Shown here piece by piece: positions 53,714-62,177 of a stretch of DNA of 64,000 bases. The stretch is from Sphingobacterium deserti (GTDB lineage: Bacteria; Bacteroidota; Bacteroidia; Sphingobacteriales; Sphingobacteriaceae), in the NCBI RefSeq assembly GCF_000757725.1, contig NZ_JJMU01000048.1, positions 37,824 to 101,823 on the forward strand, given 5' to 3'. The translations under genes and the position numbers were made by a program. Below the pieces are notes generated by a model that saw only the letters and a list, made by a program, of their open reading frames with translations, had not been told where the DNA came from and ran no database searches. The first letter of the stretch is position 1. Every line of letters begins with the position of its first letter.

Positions 53714-54100
53714 TTAGGCCAGCAATGCCAAGTAGGCATCTACAACAGGTATATCCGCTTCGGCCCATTCGTAATTTCGCAGTGCGTCGGGCAATACCCA
53801 AATGGCCTGTGCATGTTCTGTAAGCTTGACTGTACCCTTATTCACTACCGCTAGAAATGGATAAAGGGTAATGCTAAAGTCTGGGTAGTGGTGCTGCACA
53901 GTTGGCAACGCCGATCCCGGCACAATATCCAACCCCAGTTCTTCTTTTATCTCCCGTATCAGGCATGCCACTTTCGTTTCGCCCGCTTCTATTTTGCCAC
54001 CAGGGAACTCCCATTTTAATGGAAGATTCATCGTTGCCGATCGTTGGCAAATCAGGATCTTTCCTTGCTGTTCTATTAGAGCGCAGGTTACATCTATCAT
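53714..54100 (-). CDS. NUDIX hydrolase, MutT-like (8-oxo-dGTP pyrophosphatase type)
   Basis: A 128-residue NUDIX enzyme starting at ATG 54100 (MIDVTCALIEQQGKILICQR). The NUDIX box reads GKIEAGET, then REIKEELG (G-x5-E-x7-REUxEExGU), so the metal-binding glutamates are intact. The N-terminal KILICQRSATMNLPLKWEFP and length match MutT/YfcD-like proteins that hydrolyse oxidised nucleotides, protecting against mutation. An upstream in-frame ATG at 54283 adds 61 residues, hydrophobic and without family similarity, and is rejected. Exact substrate is inferred, as many nucleotide substrates are known for this class. Confidence 0.9.
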   Translation of the reverse strand: MIDVTCALIEQQGKILICQRSATMNLPLKWEFPGGKIEAGETKVACLIREIKEELGLDIVPGSALPTVQHHYPDFSITLYPFLAVVNKGTVKLTEHAQAIWVLPDALRNYEWAEADIPVVDAYLALLA

Positions 54101-54424
54101 ATGGTAAAGATAAGGAAACTGAACAGACTTTGTTAATATGCAAAGCACAGCATATGTTGCTTCAGTTACTGTAAAGTTAGCAATAAGTAGCTTGTTCGTC
54201 GGTGGAGGAATTATACTTAAGATGTTGCTTGCATCTATATTATTGCTTTTTGGCGACGAAATACGGATTATTATGTTGTACATTTAATTCATGAAACTGT
54301 CTTACAGGCTGGACAAATTGTGTGCTGTAAAAAGAGTCTGGGCAGTAATGTAGCTTTCTCTGCTTGACAATAGATGTATTTTGATCCTTCGGAGCGGTTT
54401 CATAAAAAAACAGAAAGGAATACG

Positions 54425-55546
54425 ATGAGCAAAACGAACAGAAACAAAGGTTTTGTCTTTAAGCAGTACGAAGCACCTTATGAAACGCCTTTTGATAAAT
54501 TGTTCGAAATTTTCAAAGAGCTTATTACACACACCTCCGGCGATTTTGACGAAGCCATCGATTGGTTGCGGCAGCTGGACAAAGAATTTAAACTCACAAC
54601 ACCCGAATACACGATAGACGATTTTATAGAAGATCTCAAAAATAAAGGGTATATCGTTGAACGGGTGGATGGCAGTGGCGATGGCGGCGTAGATATCAGC
54701 TCGAAGTTGGAAAAGGCATTGCGGCAAAATGCGCTAGAGCAAATTTTCGGCAACATGCGAAAGGGGACCTCTGGCAACCATAAGACCAATTACAGCGGCC
54801 GAAGTGATGAAAGTAGCGGTGATTTCCGAAATTACCAGTATGGCGATAGCTTAGAGAAGATATCCGTTACCGAGAGTTTGAAAAATGCACAGGTGAATCA
54901 CGGCATCGGCGATTTCAGCTTGTCGGAAAATGATTTGGTCGTAGAAGACACACAGTTTAAATCGCAAATGAGCACGGTGCTGATGATAGACATCAGCCAT
55001 AGCATGATTTTGTATGGCGAAGACCGCATTACTCCGGCCAAGAAGGTAGCTATGGCGCTATCCGAATTGATCCTGACACGTTATCCGAAAGATTCATTGG
55101 ACGTTATTGTGTTTGGCAATGACGCTTGGCCGATAGAAATTAAGGATTTGCCTTACCTGCAGGTTGGACCATTCCATACCAATACGGTGGCCGGGGTGCA
55201 GTTGGCCTTGGATATCCTGCGGCGCAAGCGCCATGCCAACAAGCAGATTTTTATGATTACGGATGGAAAACCAAGCTGTCTAAATATGCCGGACGGCAGC
55301 TACTATAAAAATCCAATGGGCTTAGACCCCTTTATCACAAGTAAGTGCTACAGCATGGCAGCGCAAGCCCGCAAGCTTGGCATCCCGATCACTACGTTTA
55401 TGATCACTTCCGATCCGTATCTGCAGGAGTTTGTGGATGAGTTTACAGCTTCCAATCGCGGTAAAGCTTACTATACGGGCTTGGGAAACCTGGGCGAGAT
55501 GATTTTTACGGATTATGAAGATAACCGCAGAAAGCGGATTCGGTAA
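54425..55546 (+). CDS. VWA-domain protein of a MoxR-VWA pair
   Basis: A 373-residue cytoplasmic protein from ATG 54425 (MSKTNRNKGFVFK). Residues about 183-350 form a von Willebrand A domain with MIDAS motif DISHS (Asp189, Ser191, Ser193), followed by later metal residues in TNTVAG and ITDGKPS. The first 180 residues are polar, with a poorly ordered Gly/Ser-rich part (SGNHKTNYSGRSDESSGD). The following gene encodes a MoxR-type AAA ATPase, and such pairs act as chaperones that load metals or remodel partner complexes. A start further upstream at 54374 adds residues unlike the family. The gap to the ATPase gene is about 170 bases. Confidence 0.85.
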   Translation: MSKTNRNKGFVFKQYEAPYETPFDKLFEIFKELITHTSGDFDEAIDWLRQLDKEFKLTTPEYTIDDFIEDLKNKGYIVERVDGSGDGGVDISSKLEKALRQNALEQIFGNMRKGTSGNHKTNYSGRSDESSGDFRNYQYGDSLEKISVTESLKNAQVNHGIGDFSLSENDLVVEDTQFKSQMSTVLMIDISHSMILYGEDRITPAKKVAMALSELILTRYPKDSLDVIVFGNDAWPIEIKDLPYLQVGPFHTNTVAGVQLALDILRRKRHANKQIFMITDGKPSCLNMPDGSYYKNPMGLDPFITSKCYSMAAQARKLGIPITTFMITSDPYLQEFVDEFTASNRGKAYYTGLGNLGEMIFTDYEDNRRKRIR

Positions 55547-55715
55547 ACCAACCTGTGGAAGGAAAAAGAAATGATTTTTGCAACCTGCCTTCTTCCCATG
55601 ATTTCTGTCGTCAACGCAATCGTGGCTGCAGAACGCTACGCCATATTATATTTTAGCAGACGATATAGATCACAAAGGGTTTGGTTGCACATACAAAACA
55701 GCATAAAAAAATAAC

Positions 55716-57179
55716 ATGGATTATAAAACGATTAAAACATTTGGCGAGCTTAAAGCAGCTGGCTATACACCCAAAAGTATAAAAGAAGAGTTGCGTCAAA
55801 ATCTTGTGGAAAAAATCCGCCAAGGCGAAACGGTCTTTGAAGGTGTGCACGGCTATGAAGATACCGTTATCCCGGAACTTGAACGAGCTATCCTTTCCAA
55901 GCATAATATCAATCTTTTAGGTCTTCGCGGACAGGCAAAAACGCGTTTAGCGCGGCTTATGGTCAATTTACTGGATGAATATATTCCGGTCGTAGAAGGC
56001 TCCGAAATTAACGACGATCCGTTTCAGCCAATATCGCGGTATGCGGTGGAGTTGCTTCATGAACATGGCGATGCAACGCCCATCAGTTGGCTACATCGCA
56101 GCGAGCGTTTCTCGGAAAAGTTGGCTACGCCTGATGTTACCGTGGCAGATTTGATCGGTGATGTGGACCCTATCAAAGCGGCGAACCTACGCCTCAGCTA
56201 TGCGGACGATCGTGTTATCCATTTTGGGATGATCCCGCGTGCTAACCGCTCTATCTTCGTGATCAACGAACTGCCCGATTTGCAGGCGCGCATTCAAGTG
56301 GCACTGTTCAATATTTTGCAAGAGGGCGATATACAGATCCGTGGCTTTAAGCTGCGGTTGCCGCTAGATCTACAGTTTGTGTTCACCGCCAATCCGGAAG
56401 ACTACACCAATAGGGGAAGTATTGTTACACCGCTGAAAGATCGTATTGGCTCGCAGATATTGACCCATTACCCAAGCTCAGTTGCCGTAGCAAAAACCAT
56501 TACCAAGCAAGAAGCCGTGCTGGAGGCGGGGCAGGAGCAGATTTATGTGCCCGAGCTGGCACGCGATATTCTTGAGCAGATCAGCTTTGAAGCCCGCGAA
56601 AGCGAATTCATAGATGCCAAAAGCGGTGTCAGTGCGCGTATGGGCATCACCGCCTTTCAAAATTTGCTGAGCACGGCGGAGCTGCGGATGCTTAAGAACG
56701 GCGAGACGGCAACCTCGGTGCGCTTGAGTGACTTTATGGGGATCGTGCCGGCCATCACGGGCAAGGTGGAGCTGCTCTATGAAGGAGAGCAGGAGGGGGC
56801 TTCTAATGTTGCCATCACGCTGATCGAGAATGCTATCAAAACCTTGTTTCCTACGCTATTTCCAAAAATCGAAAAGCTAGAGCGCGAAAACGAACAATAT
56901 CCTTATGATGACATCGTTCGCTGGTTCCTCAATTCAGAGGGCATTCAACTGGCAGATGAATTGTCTGATCAGGCATATCAACAAGCGCTAGACAATGTTG
57001 ATGTATTGCAGAAGCTGATCCGGAAGTACCAACCCGATACCAGCGAAGCCGATCGTTACTTCCTAAGTGAATTTGTGCTGTGGGGATTAACCTTGTTTAA
57101 TAAACTTAGCAAGTACCGCGTGGATAATGGCTTGCAGTTTCAAGATAACTTCCAGGGGTATCTCCGGAATAATTTGTAA
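55716..57179 (+). CDS. MoxR-like / magnesium-chelatase-type AAA+ ATPase
   Basis: A 487-residue AAA+ protein. The Walker A region is GLRGQAKT (residues 69-76), with Ala in place of the usual Gly before Lys, a form common in this chelatase-like subgroup. The Walker B counterpart is FVINELPDLQ with Asn for Asp. Sensor 1 is FVFTANPEDYT. A C-terminal helical lid follows at about residues 280-330, then a charged extension. It pairs with the VWA protein encoded upstream. Known members of this class act on protein complexes or metal cofactors; here no target gene adjoins. The unusual Walker residues leave ATP hydrolysis unproven. Confidence 0.85.
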   Translation: MDYKTIKTFGELKAAGYTPKSIKEELRQNLVEKIRQGETVFEGVHGYEDTVIPELERAILSKHNINLLGLRGQAKTRLARLMVNLLDEYIPVVEGSEINDDPFQPISRYAVELLHEHGDATPISWLHRSERFSEKLATPDVTVADLIGDVDPIKAANLRLSYADDRVIHFGMIPRANRSIFVINELPDLQARIQVALFNILQEGDIQIRGFKLRLPLDLQFVFTANPEDYTNRGSIVTPLKDRIGSQILTHYPSSVAVAKTITKQEAVLEAGQEQIYVPELARDILEQISFEARESEFIDAKSGVSARMGITAFQNLLSTAELRMLKNGETATSVRLSDFMGIVPAITGKVELLYEGEQEGASNVAITLIENAIKTLFPTLFPKIEKLERENEQYPYDDIVRWFLNSEGIQLADELSDQAYQQALDNVDVLQKLIRKYQPDTSEADRYFLSEFVLWGLTLFNKLSKYRVDNGLQFQDNFQGYLRNNL

Positions 57180-57195
57180 TAAATCGATTGTTTCC

Positions 57196-57234
57196 AAGCG
57201 GCCACCAGCGTGATTGGATCGCGGGCGGCCGCTT
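57196..57234. terminator. Weak hairpin between convergent AAA ATPase and TPR genes
   Basis: An 8-bp stem AAGCGGCC (57196-57203) with GGCCGCTT (57227-57234) separated by 23 bases; no clear T-run. It may end one or both of the convergent transcripts. Confidence 0.4.
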
Positions 57235-57297
57235 ATATTACTGTATGTGCCTTAGGTTTGCAGGATCTGGTATATCTCGGCTTTTACGCTAAAAACC

Positions 57298-57783
57298 CTA
57301 CTGTCCTTCTGAAAACGTATTGATAGCATTTAAACTGTAATATGCTATTCCATTATTGGGGTATTCCAACAAGATTTTTTCGTAAAGCTCCTTCGCTTTT
57401 TTTGGTTCGTTAGTGTGCGAATAGCAAAATGCGATATTACACAGCGCCATTTCTCTGTATGACAAATTGGAAAGGCTTAAGATCGTAAGCGCTCTATATT
57501 TGTCTACCCAGCTATATCTGCTGAAAAACGAGTCGCTTTCTCGAAAGTGTGCAATAGCTGCATTAAACTCTTTTTTATGAACAGACCTCATCCCTCTGTT
57601 ATGACTTTTTGGAACTACTCGCTGTAAAACGAAGAATAAGAGCCCGAATACGATCATACCGATAAAAATACCATCCGGGGGAAAAATCCAACCAAAAAGA
57701 CACATAAAAGCTATCCATACGGAAACTATAATCGGTATTGCTTTCCAAGATATCGGTCGGCTTACTGGAACATTTATACCCAT
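57298..57783 (-). CDS. Membrane-anchored TPR-like protein, function unknown
   Basis: A 161-residue protein with two adjacent hydrophobic helices near the N-terminus (IPIIVSVWIAFMCLFGWIF and GIFIGMIVFGLLFFVLQ) followed by a cytosolic or periplasmic helical tail. The tail shows tetratricopeptide-like repeats: EFNAAIAHFRESDSFF, then ALCNIAFCYSHTNEPKKAKE, then LYEKILLEYPNNGIAYY. This suits a small scaffold at the membrane. It is convergent with the MoxR-type gene and lies upstream of no obvious partner; the response-regulator gene begins 395 bases away on the same strand and may be unrelated. No enzymatic motif is seen. Confidence 0.6.
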   Translation of the reverse strand: MGINVPVSRPISWKAIPIIVSVWIAFMCLFGWIFPPDGIFIGMIVFGLLFFVLQRVVPKSHNRGMRSVHKKEFNAAIAHFRESDSFFSRYSWVDKYRALTILSLSNLSYREMALCNIAFCYSHTNEPKKAKELYEKILLEYPNNGIAYYSLNAINTFSEGQ

Positions 57784-57824
57784 TTAAATAGTTATTATAT
57801 CGATCCTCTGTTTTTTATAAATGA

Positions 57825-58178
57825 TTACGCTAACAGCATAGCGCACTTTTCTAAGAAGTCACTTATTTCGAACGGCTTTGCAATACATTCGTCTGCCCCT
57901 GCCTCTTTCGCCATCTGCTCAATATCATTGTTTGCCGACATCAGCAAAATAGGAATGCCCTTCGTTTGCTGCGTGCTTTTCAATTGCTTGCAGATATTGC
58001 GGCCATCAGCACCAGACATCCATACATCCAGTACAATAAGATTTGGTAATTCTCCTGGCCAATTTAGAATATCTTCTGGATATTCGGGCACGATCACCTC
58101 AAAACCTTCCCCTTCCAATACTATACGCAGCATATCCAAGATGCCATCGTTATCGTCAGCTAGGAAGATCTTTTTCAT
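57825..58178 (-). CDS. Response regulator receiver protein
   Basis: A 117-residue single receiver domain. The acidic pocket is ADDND near the N-terminus, the phospho-acceptor is Asp51 in LIVLDVWMSGADG, the conserved Ser is in ILLMSANND, and Lys101 is in CIAKPFE. Its ATG overlaps the end of the CheB-CheR-kinase gene by 4 bases (ATGA), so the kinase is its near-certain phosphodonor. It has no output domain, so it may act on another protein or feed a phosphorelay. Confidence 0.95.
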   Translation of the reverse strand: MKKIFLADDNDGILDMLRIVLEGEGFEVIVPEYPEDILNWPGELPNLIVLDVWMSGADGRNICKQLKSTQQTKGIPILLMSANNDIEQMAKEAGADECIAKPFEISDFLEKCAMLLA

Positions 58179-61100
58179 AGCAAGCGTTCGACTGGAAGTG
58201 TAACAGTGAAGGAAGATCCCACACCCTCCTCACTACGCACCGAGATTTCGCCGCTGTGTCGTTTAATAATCTCCGAAGCGATAAACAGTCCTAGTCCAAG
58301 GCCTGCAAAGGTATTGTCAAGTGATCCGCTGGCGCGAAAGAATTGTTCAAACACGTTTTGTTGATTCTTTTGCGATATCCCGATGCCATGGTCATCCACC
58401 GTCAAGCTCACTCGCCTGCCAGATACCTTGGTATGGATCAATACTTCGTTTGCTTTGGGCGAATATTTGATGGCGTTGGAGAGCAGGTTAGTGACCACTT
58501 GGCCGATGCGGTTCCGATCGCCCGAAACCAGAACGTTGCTGTCTAGCGTAAGTTTTATTTCATGCTTGCGAGATGTTTGCTGCATTTCATCCGTAATTTC
58601 CTGAATCAGCTCATTGAAATCGAAATCCTCAATGTTATACTGCAGCTGCCCCGCTGTCACCTTCGTCGCATCCAGCAAATCACCAATAAGGGATGTAAGC
58701 TTATTGATCTGGTTATCCATTTTGATGAGGAACGTCTCTGCCTCGGTATTTCCCGCCTTACTGAAACGGCGTTGCAGCGCCTGCGTATATCCTTTGATAC
58801 TCGTTACCGGCGTTTTCAACTCGTGCGACGCCATGCTAATGAAATCGTTCTTTTGGCGTTCCAGTTTTATCTTCTCGTTAATCTGCTTTTGCAGCTCCTC
58901 GCTAAAAACTTTTTGTTCATGGATGTCAGCCTTTCGCGCGGTGATGTCGTCCAGTGCTAGCAAGATCAGTTGCTCGCCGTTGGGCTTGCTTATTGGCTGT
59001 ATATTAAATTTTATGATGCGCTCGCCAATCGATGGGAAAGTAAAGGCGATCTCTTTTTCAATCATCGACTCATCGAGGGTTTGGATCTTGGTAAATTCTT
59101 TTGTCAGGCCTGGGATGTTCCACGCCCCATCCTGCAATTGGTAAAGGCTGGTACCCAAGGCCGCTGACTCCTTAATTCTGAAGGTCCGACAAAAGGCATT
59201 GTTGGCCAGCTGTATAATCATGTCTTTATCAAGCATCAACAGGGGCTCATGCAGCACGGCGATAGTCGCGTCTGATAACTTCCTGCTGGAGGTCAGCTCT
59301 TCATTGCTGTCAAATAATTCTTGATTCACCGTCAGCAGTTCTTCATTCGTGCTCTGCAGTTCCTCTTTGCTAGTTTCTAATTCTTCGTTTAAGCTTTGTA
59401 GCTCCTCGCTGCCACTCACCAGCTCCTCATTGGAGCTTTGGAGCTCTTCGTTGGTCAGTTCCTGGTCTTCCGCAATAGCGCGCATATCTTCGCGGGCTTG
59501 GGCCAGTTCCTGTTCCAACAGCAAAATCCTTTCTTCCTCTGCAGATCGTTTGAGCTTAGCACTGAGGCGCTTTCGGGGAGCTGTTAATGCCTGTTCTTTA
59601 AATACCACGAGGTAATACAGGTCGATGGTGTTTAGGAGGGGCAAGACTTCAATAGATACCAACGATTCACCCATGTTGAAAGAGATATTATCTTTGATAA
59701 AAGGCTCCCTCGAGCTTTTGACACGGTGCAGGGCATTGCGAAGTTCGAATGATAGGCCCTCTTTAGCCATTTTCATCAAGTTGAAAGTTGCTTTGCCTGA
59801 GGGTGGTTCCAAATATTTTGCAGACGATCCGCGAAACTGTACGATATCAAACTGTTCGTTTACAATAACACTTACCGGCATATATCTGGTCAGCATCAGC
59901 TCATCCGCACTTTTTTGGTAATCTTCTACTTTCATATCATTGCTGCGGAGAATGTCGTTACTTGCTTTGTACGCCGTTTCTTTCCGTTCACCCATAACGG
60001 TAATGTATTTACGCGTCACGGATTTACGCGTGTAAAATTTATTCTTTTTGTCTAAGGACAGGAAAAAATCCGATGCGGTTCCCGCCGTTTCCGATTTCCC
60101 CAGCCAAAGTATTCCCTTATCGCGCAAAGCATAATGGAAGGTCGTCAGCGCTTTCTTTTGCAAGAAGGGTTTGAAGTAAATCATTACATTCCTGCAGGAA
60201 ATCAAGTCCATACGCGCAAAGGGGGGATCTTTCAGAAAACTATGAACTGCGAAAACACACAGATCACGGATTCTTTTTTTGACAATATATTGGTCGTTGG
60301 ATTTTTCGAAATAGCGGGAGAGTTGAAGGGCGCTAAGTCCTGATAACTCTTTCTTAAGATAGCTGCCGCTCCTTGCTTTTTTAACAGATTTTTCGGAGAT
60401 ATCGGTCGCAAAGATCTGCACCCGCTGCTGCGAGAGGCGTTCGCCGAAATGCTCTTCCAGTGCCATCGCAATGGAGTAGGGCTCCTGTCCGGTAGAGCAT
60501 CCAGCTACCCATATGCGGATAGGCTCATCTGTTTTCTTACTTTGGAGCAGCTCGGGTAAAATCTTGCGGGTCAAGGCTTCAAATGCTGATAGGTCTCGAA
60601 AGAAGTTCGTTACGGGTATCAATAAGTCATAGAATAGCAACTCCAGTTCGGCGGGGTTTTTCGACAGGTGTTTTTGGTAGGCGCTGATGTCGGCTAACTT
60701 GAGCATCAACATCCGCCGCACGATCCGCCGTCTGATGGTGGTTTGTTTGTATAAACTAAAATCTGCCCCCATCCGGTGTTGCACCTCCAGCAGTATCTTC
60801 CGGTAGGTATCCTCTTCATCGCCTTGGCGATCTTCCATATTTAGCGCCCAATCCTCGCGCACCAGGCCAAAGAATGTAGCGAGCTTTTCACCTATCTGTT
60901 CGGGAGGGAGCACAAAATCAATGATATTGGCATCTACCGCGTGGTTGGGCATAGCAGGGAATTCGGCGCTGTTGTCTTGCGCAATCGTCAGTCCCCCGCG
61001 TTCGCGTATTGCCATCAGTCCGCCGGTACCATCTTCACCACTGCCTGATAAAATGACGGCGGCCGAGCTAGCATCGTAGGCCTGGGCTAGGGAGTGAAAA

Positions 61101-61456
61101 AGTACGTCGACAGCTCTGTTGCTTTTTTCCTTTATTGGTCTAAGGTTTAGTTTTAAGAAACCATCGGCCACGGTCACTATTTTGTTGGGCGGAATCACGT
61201 ATATATGGTTGCGCTCCAAAGGCAAGTGCTCGGTAATCGATACCACGGGTATATCTGTTATTTTTTGAAGCAGCTCGGGCAATAGGCTGTTTTTACCAGG
61301 TAGCAGGTGCTGCACCAGTATAAATGCCATTCCAGAGTTCTGGGGGATGCCCTTTAGCATAGCTTTGAATGCATCCAGACCACCTGCGGATGCACCGACA
61401 CCTATAACTGGAAAATTGCTGCTTTTATCGAGGGGTAAGTTTTTTTTTAACGTCAT
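58175..61456 (-). CDS. CheB-CheR-PAS-histidine kinase fusion protein
   Basis: A 1093-residue cytoplasmic signalling protein. Residues about 13-195 form a CheB methylesterase with the triad Ser23 (GASAGG), His50 (LVQHLL) and Asp142 (GSGEDGTGG), but without a receiver. Residues about 215-480 form a CheR methyltransferase with an SAM-binding IWVAGCSTGQEPYSIAMAL. A coiled coil rich in EELQSSNEEL repeats (about 645-720) leads to a PAS domain (about 725-840), HisKA with His878 in SHELKTP, and HATPase with NLLSNAIKYS, DDHGIGI and GLGLGL. Such CheB/CheR-kinase fusions are widespread and differ from true chemotaxis enzymes; no chemoreceptor is encoded here. A response regulator is coupled at the 3' end. 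Confidence 0.93.
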   Translation of the reverse strand: MTLKKNLPLDKSSNFPVIGVGASAGGLDAFKAMLKGIPQNSGMAFILVQHLLPGKNSLLPELLQKITDIPVVSITEHLPLERNHIYVIPPNKIVTVADGFLKLNLRPIKEKSNRAVDVLFHSLAQAYDASSAAVILSGSGEDGTGGLMAIRERGGLTIAQDNSAEFPAMPNHAVDANIIDFVLPPEQIGEKLATFFGLVREDWALNMEDRQGDEEDTYRKILLEVQHRMGADFSLYKQTTIRRRIVRRMLMLKLADISAYQKHLSKNPAELELLFYDLLIPVTNFFRDLSAFEALTRKILPELLQSKKTDEPIRIWVAGCSTGQEPYSIAMALEEHFGERLSQQRVQIFATDISEKSVKKARSGSYLKKELSGLSALQLSRYFEKSNDQYIVKKRIRDLCVFAVHSFLKDPPFARMDLISCRNVMIYFKPFLQKKALTTFHYALRDKGILWLGKSETAGTASDFFLSLDKKNKFYTRKSVTRKYITVMGERKETAYKASNDILRSNDMKVEDYQKSADELMLTRYMPVSVIVNEQFDIVQFRGSSAKYLEPPSGKATFNLMKMAKEGLSFELRNALHRVKSSREPFIKDNISFNMGESLVSIEVLPLLNTIDLYYLVVFKEQALTAPRKRLSAKLKRSAEEERILLLEQELAQAREDMRAIAEDQELTNEELQSSNEELVSGSEELQSLNEELETSKEELQSTNEELLTVNQELFDSNEELTSSRKLSDATIAVLHEPLLMLDKDMIIQLANNAFCRTFRIKESAALGTSLYQLQDGAWNIPGLTKEFTKIQTLDESMIEKEIAFTFPSIGERIIKFNIQPISKPNGEQLILLALDDITARKADIHEQKVFSEELQKQINEKIKLERQKNDFISMASHELKTPVTSIKGYTQALQRRFSKAGNTEAETFLIKMDNQINKLTSLIGDLLDATKVTAGQLQYNIEDFDFNELIQEITDEMQQTSRKHEIKLTLDSNVLVSGDRNRIGQVVTNLLSNAIKYSPKANEVLIHTKVSGRRVSLTVDDHGIGISQKNQQNVFEQFFRASGSLDNTFAGLGLGLFIASEIIKRHSGEISVRSEEGVGSSFTVTLPVERLL

Positions 61457-61717
61457 ATAGCGTTACAGGCCCATTCCATCAGGCCGTATTTCGTAAAGAT
61501 AACAATATTTAGCGCAATCTGTTTGGCACTGTTTAATTCGCGTCGCACGATTTGATTTAGTGGAAGTTTGAGATGTGTGCCACGGTAGGTATCATGTTTG
61601 TATGTGGGAGCTTTTTCCTTCGTCCAAGCCCTTATTTCCTTCGCTCATCCCCTTCTGTCCTTTCAGCATTAGGAGGCACTTTTGTTAAATAGTGAATTGC
61701 TTTTAGAAAAAGAGATA

Positions 61718-61798
61718 TCCTTTGCTCAAACCCCTCCGTCCTTCGCCAGGACGAGGCAGCACTTTTGAGGGGCAAAAGTGCTCAAAACCCCGTCGCTT
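61718..61798. repeat. 81-bp intergenic repeat, copy 1
   Basis: 79 of 81 bases match copy 2. It begins TCCTTTGCTCAAACCC and ends CCCCGTCGCTT. It contains two small palindromes, CGTCC/GGACG and AGCACTTTTG/CAAAAGTGCT, giving a REP-like shape. Confidence 0.9.
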
Positions 61799-61959
61799 GA
61801 AACCTTTGCAGGGAGAGGCTGTGCGCAGGCAAACTGATACATATTGCAAAGCTTTCGATGCGACATATCCTGTTAAACAAAGGAAGAAGCAATAAGATGA
61901 AATAGCTTAAATTTTTCGCGCTACGCATTACCCACTACTAATAGCTTTCGAAAGTGTTG

Positions 61960-62040
61960 TCCTTTGCTCAAACCCATCCGTCCTTCGCCAGGACGAGGCC
62001 GCACTTTTGAGGGGCAAAAGTGCTCAAAACCCCGTCGCTT
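61960..62040. repeat. 81-bp intergenic repeat, copy 2
   Basis: Direct repeat of 61718-61798 with two substitutions. The GCACTTTTG/CAAAAGTGC palindrome is conserved. The tail GTCGCTTATTTTTGTTG matches 52912-52928 in the other repeat island. Confidence 0.9.
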
Positions 62041-62177
62041 ATTTTTGTTGAATCCTTGTGAGATAGTGCTAGGGCAAACGTCTACATACTCAACAAAAAT
62101 GAGGCGACATATCGTTTAATTAAGGAAAGTGCGATTGTGTTTATTTGATTCATCCTAAATATTTATGTGCTTGAAAT

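Larger units (their letters stand above)
61457..62177. other. Repeat-rich intergenic region with 81-bp direct repeats
   Basis: No gene is supported. The main feature is the pair of 81-bp repeats (61718-61798, 61960-62040). A weaker relative lies at about 61610-61690 (CTTCTGTCCTTTCAGC, then GGCACTTTTGTTAAA). Flanking phrases such as TAGTGC and CTACATACT recur at 52930-53000. The remainder shows nothing I can identify. Confidence 0.6.

Noticed and set aside
54302..54727. 141-codon minus-strand ORF overlapping the start of the VWA gene
   Set aside because: It is antisense to the VWA coding region and lacks domain signals; the VWA frame shows clear MIDAS conservation.
59300..59480. Short tandem-like DNA repeats in the kinase fusion gene
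   Set aside because: They encode the heptad coiled coil (EELQSSNEEL type) and vary at the DNA level, so they are protein structure, not a DNA repeat element.
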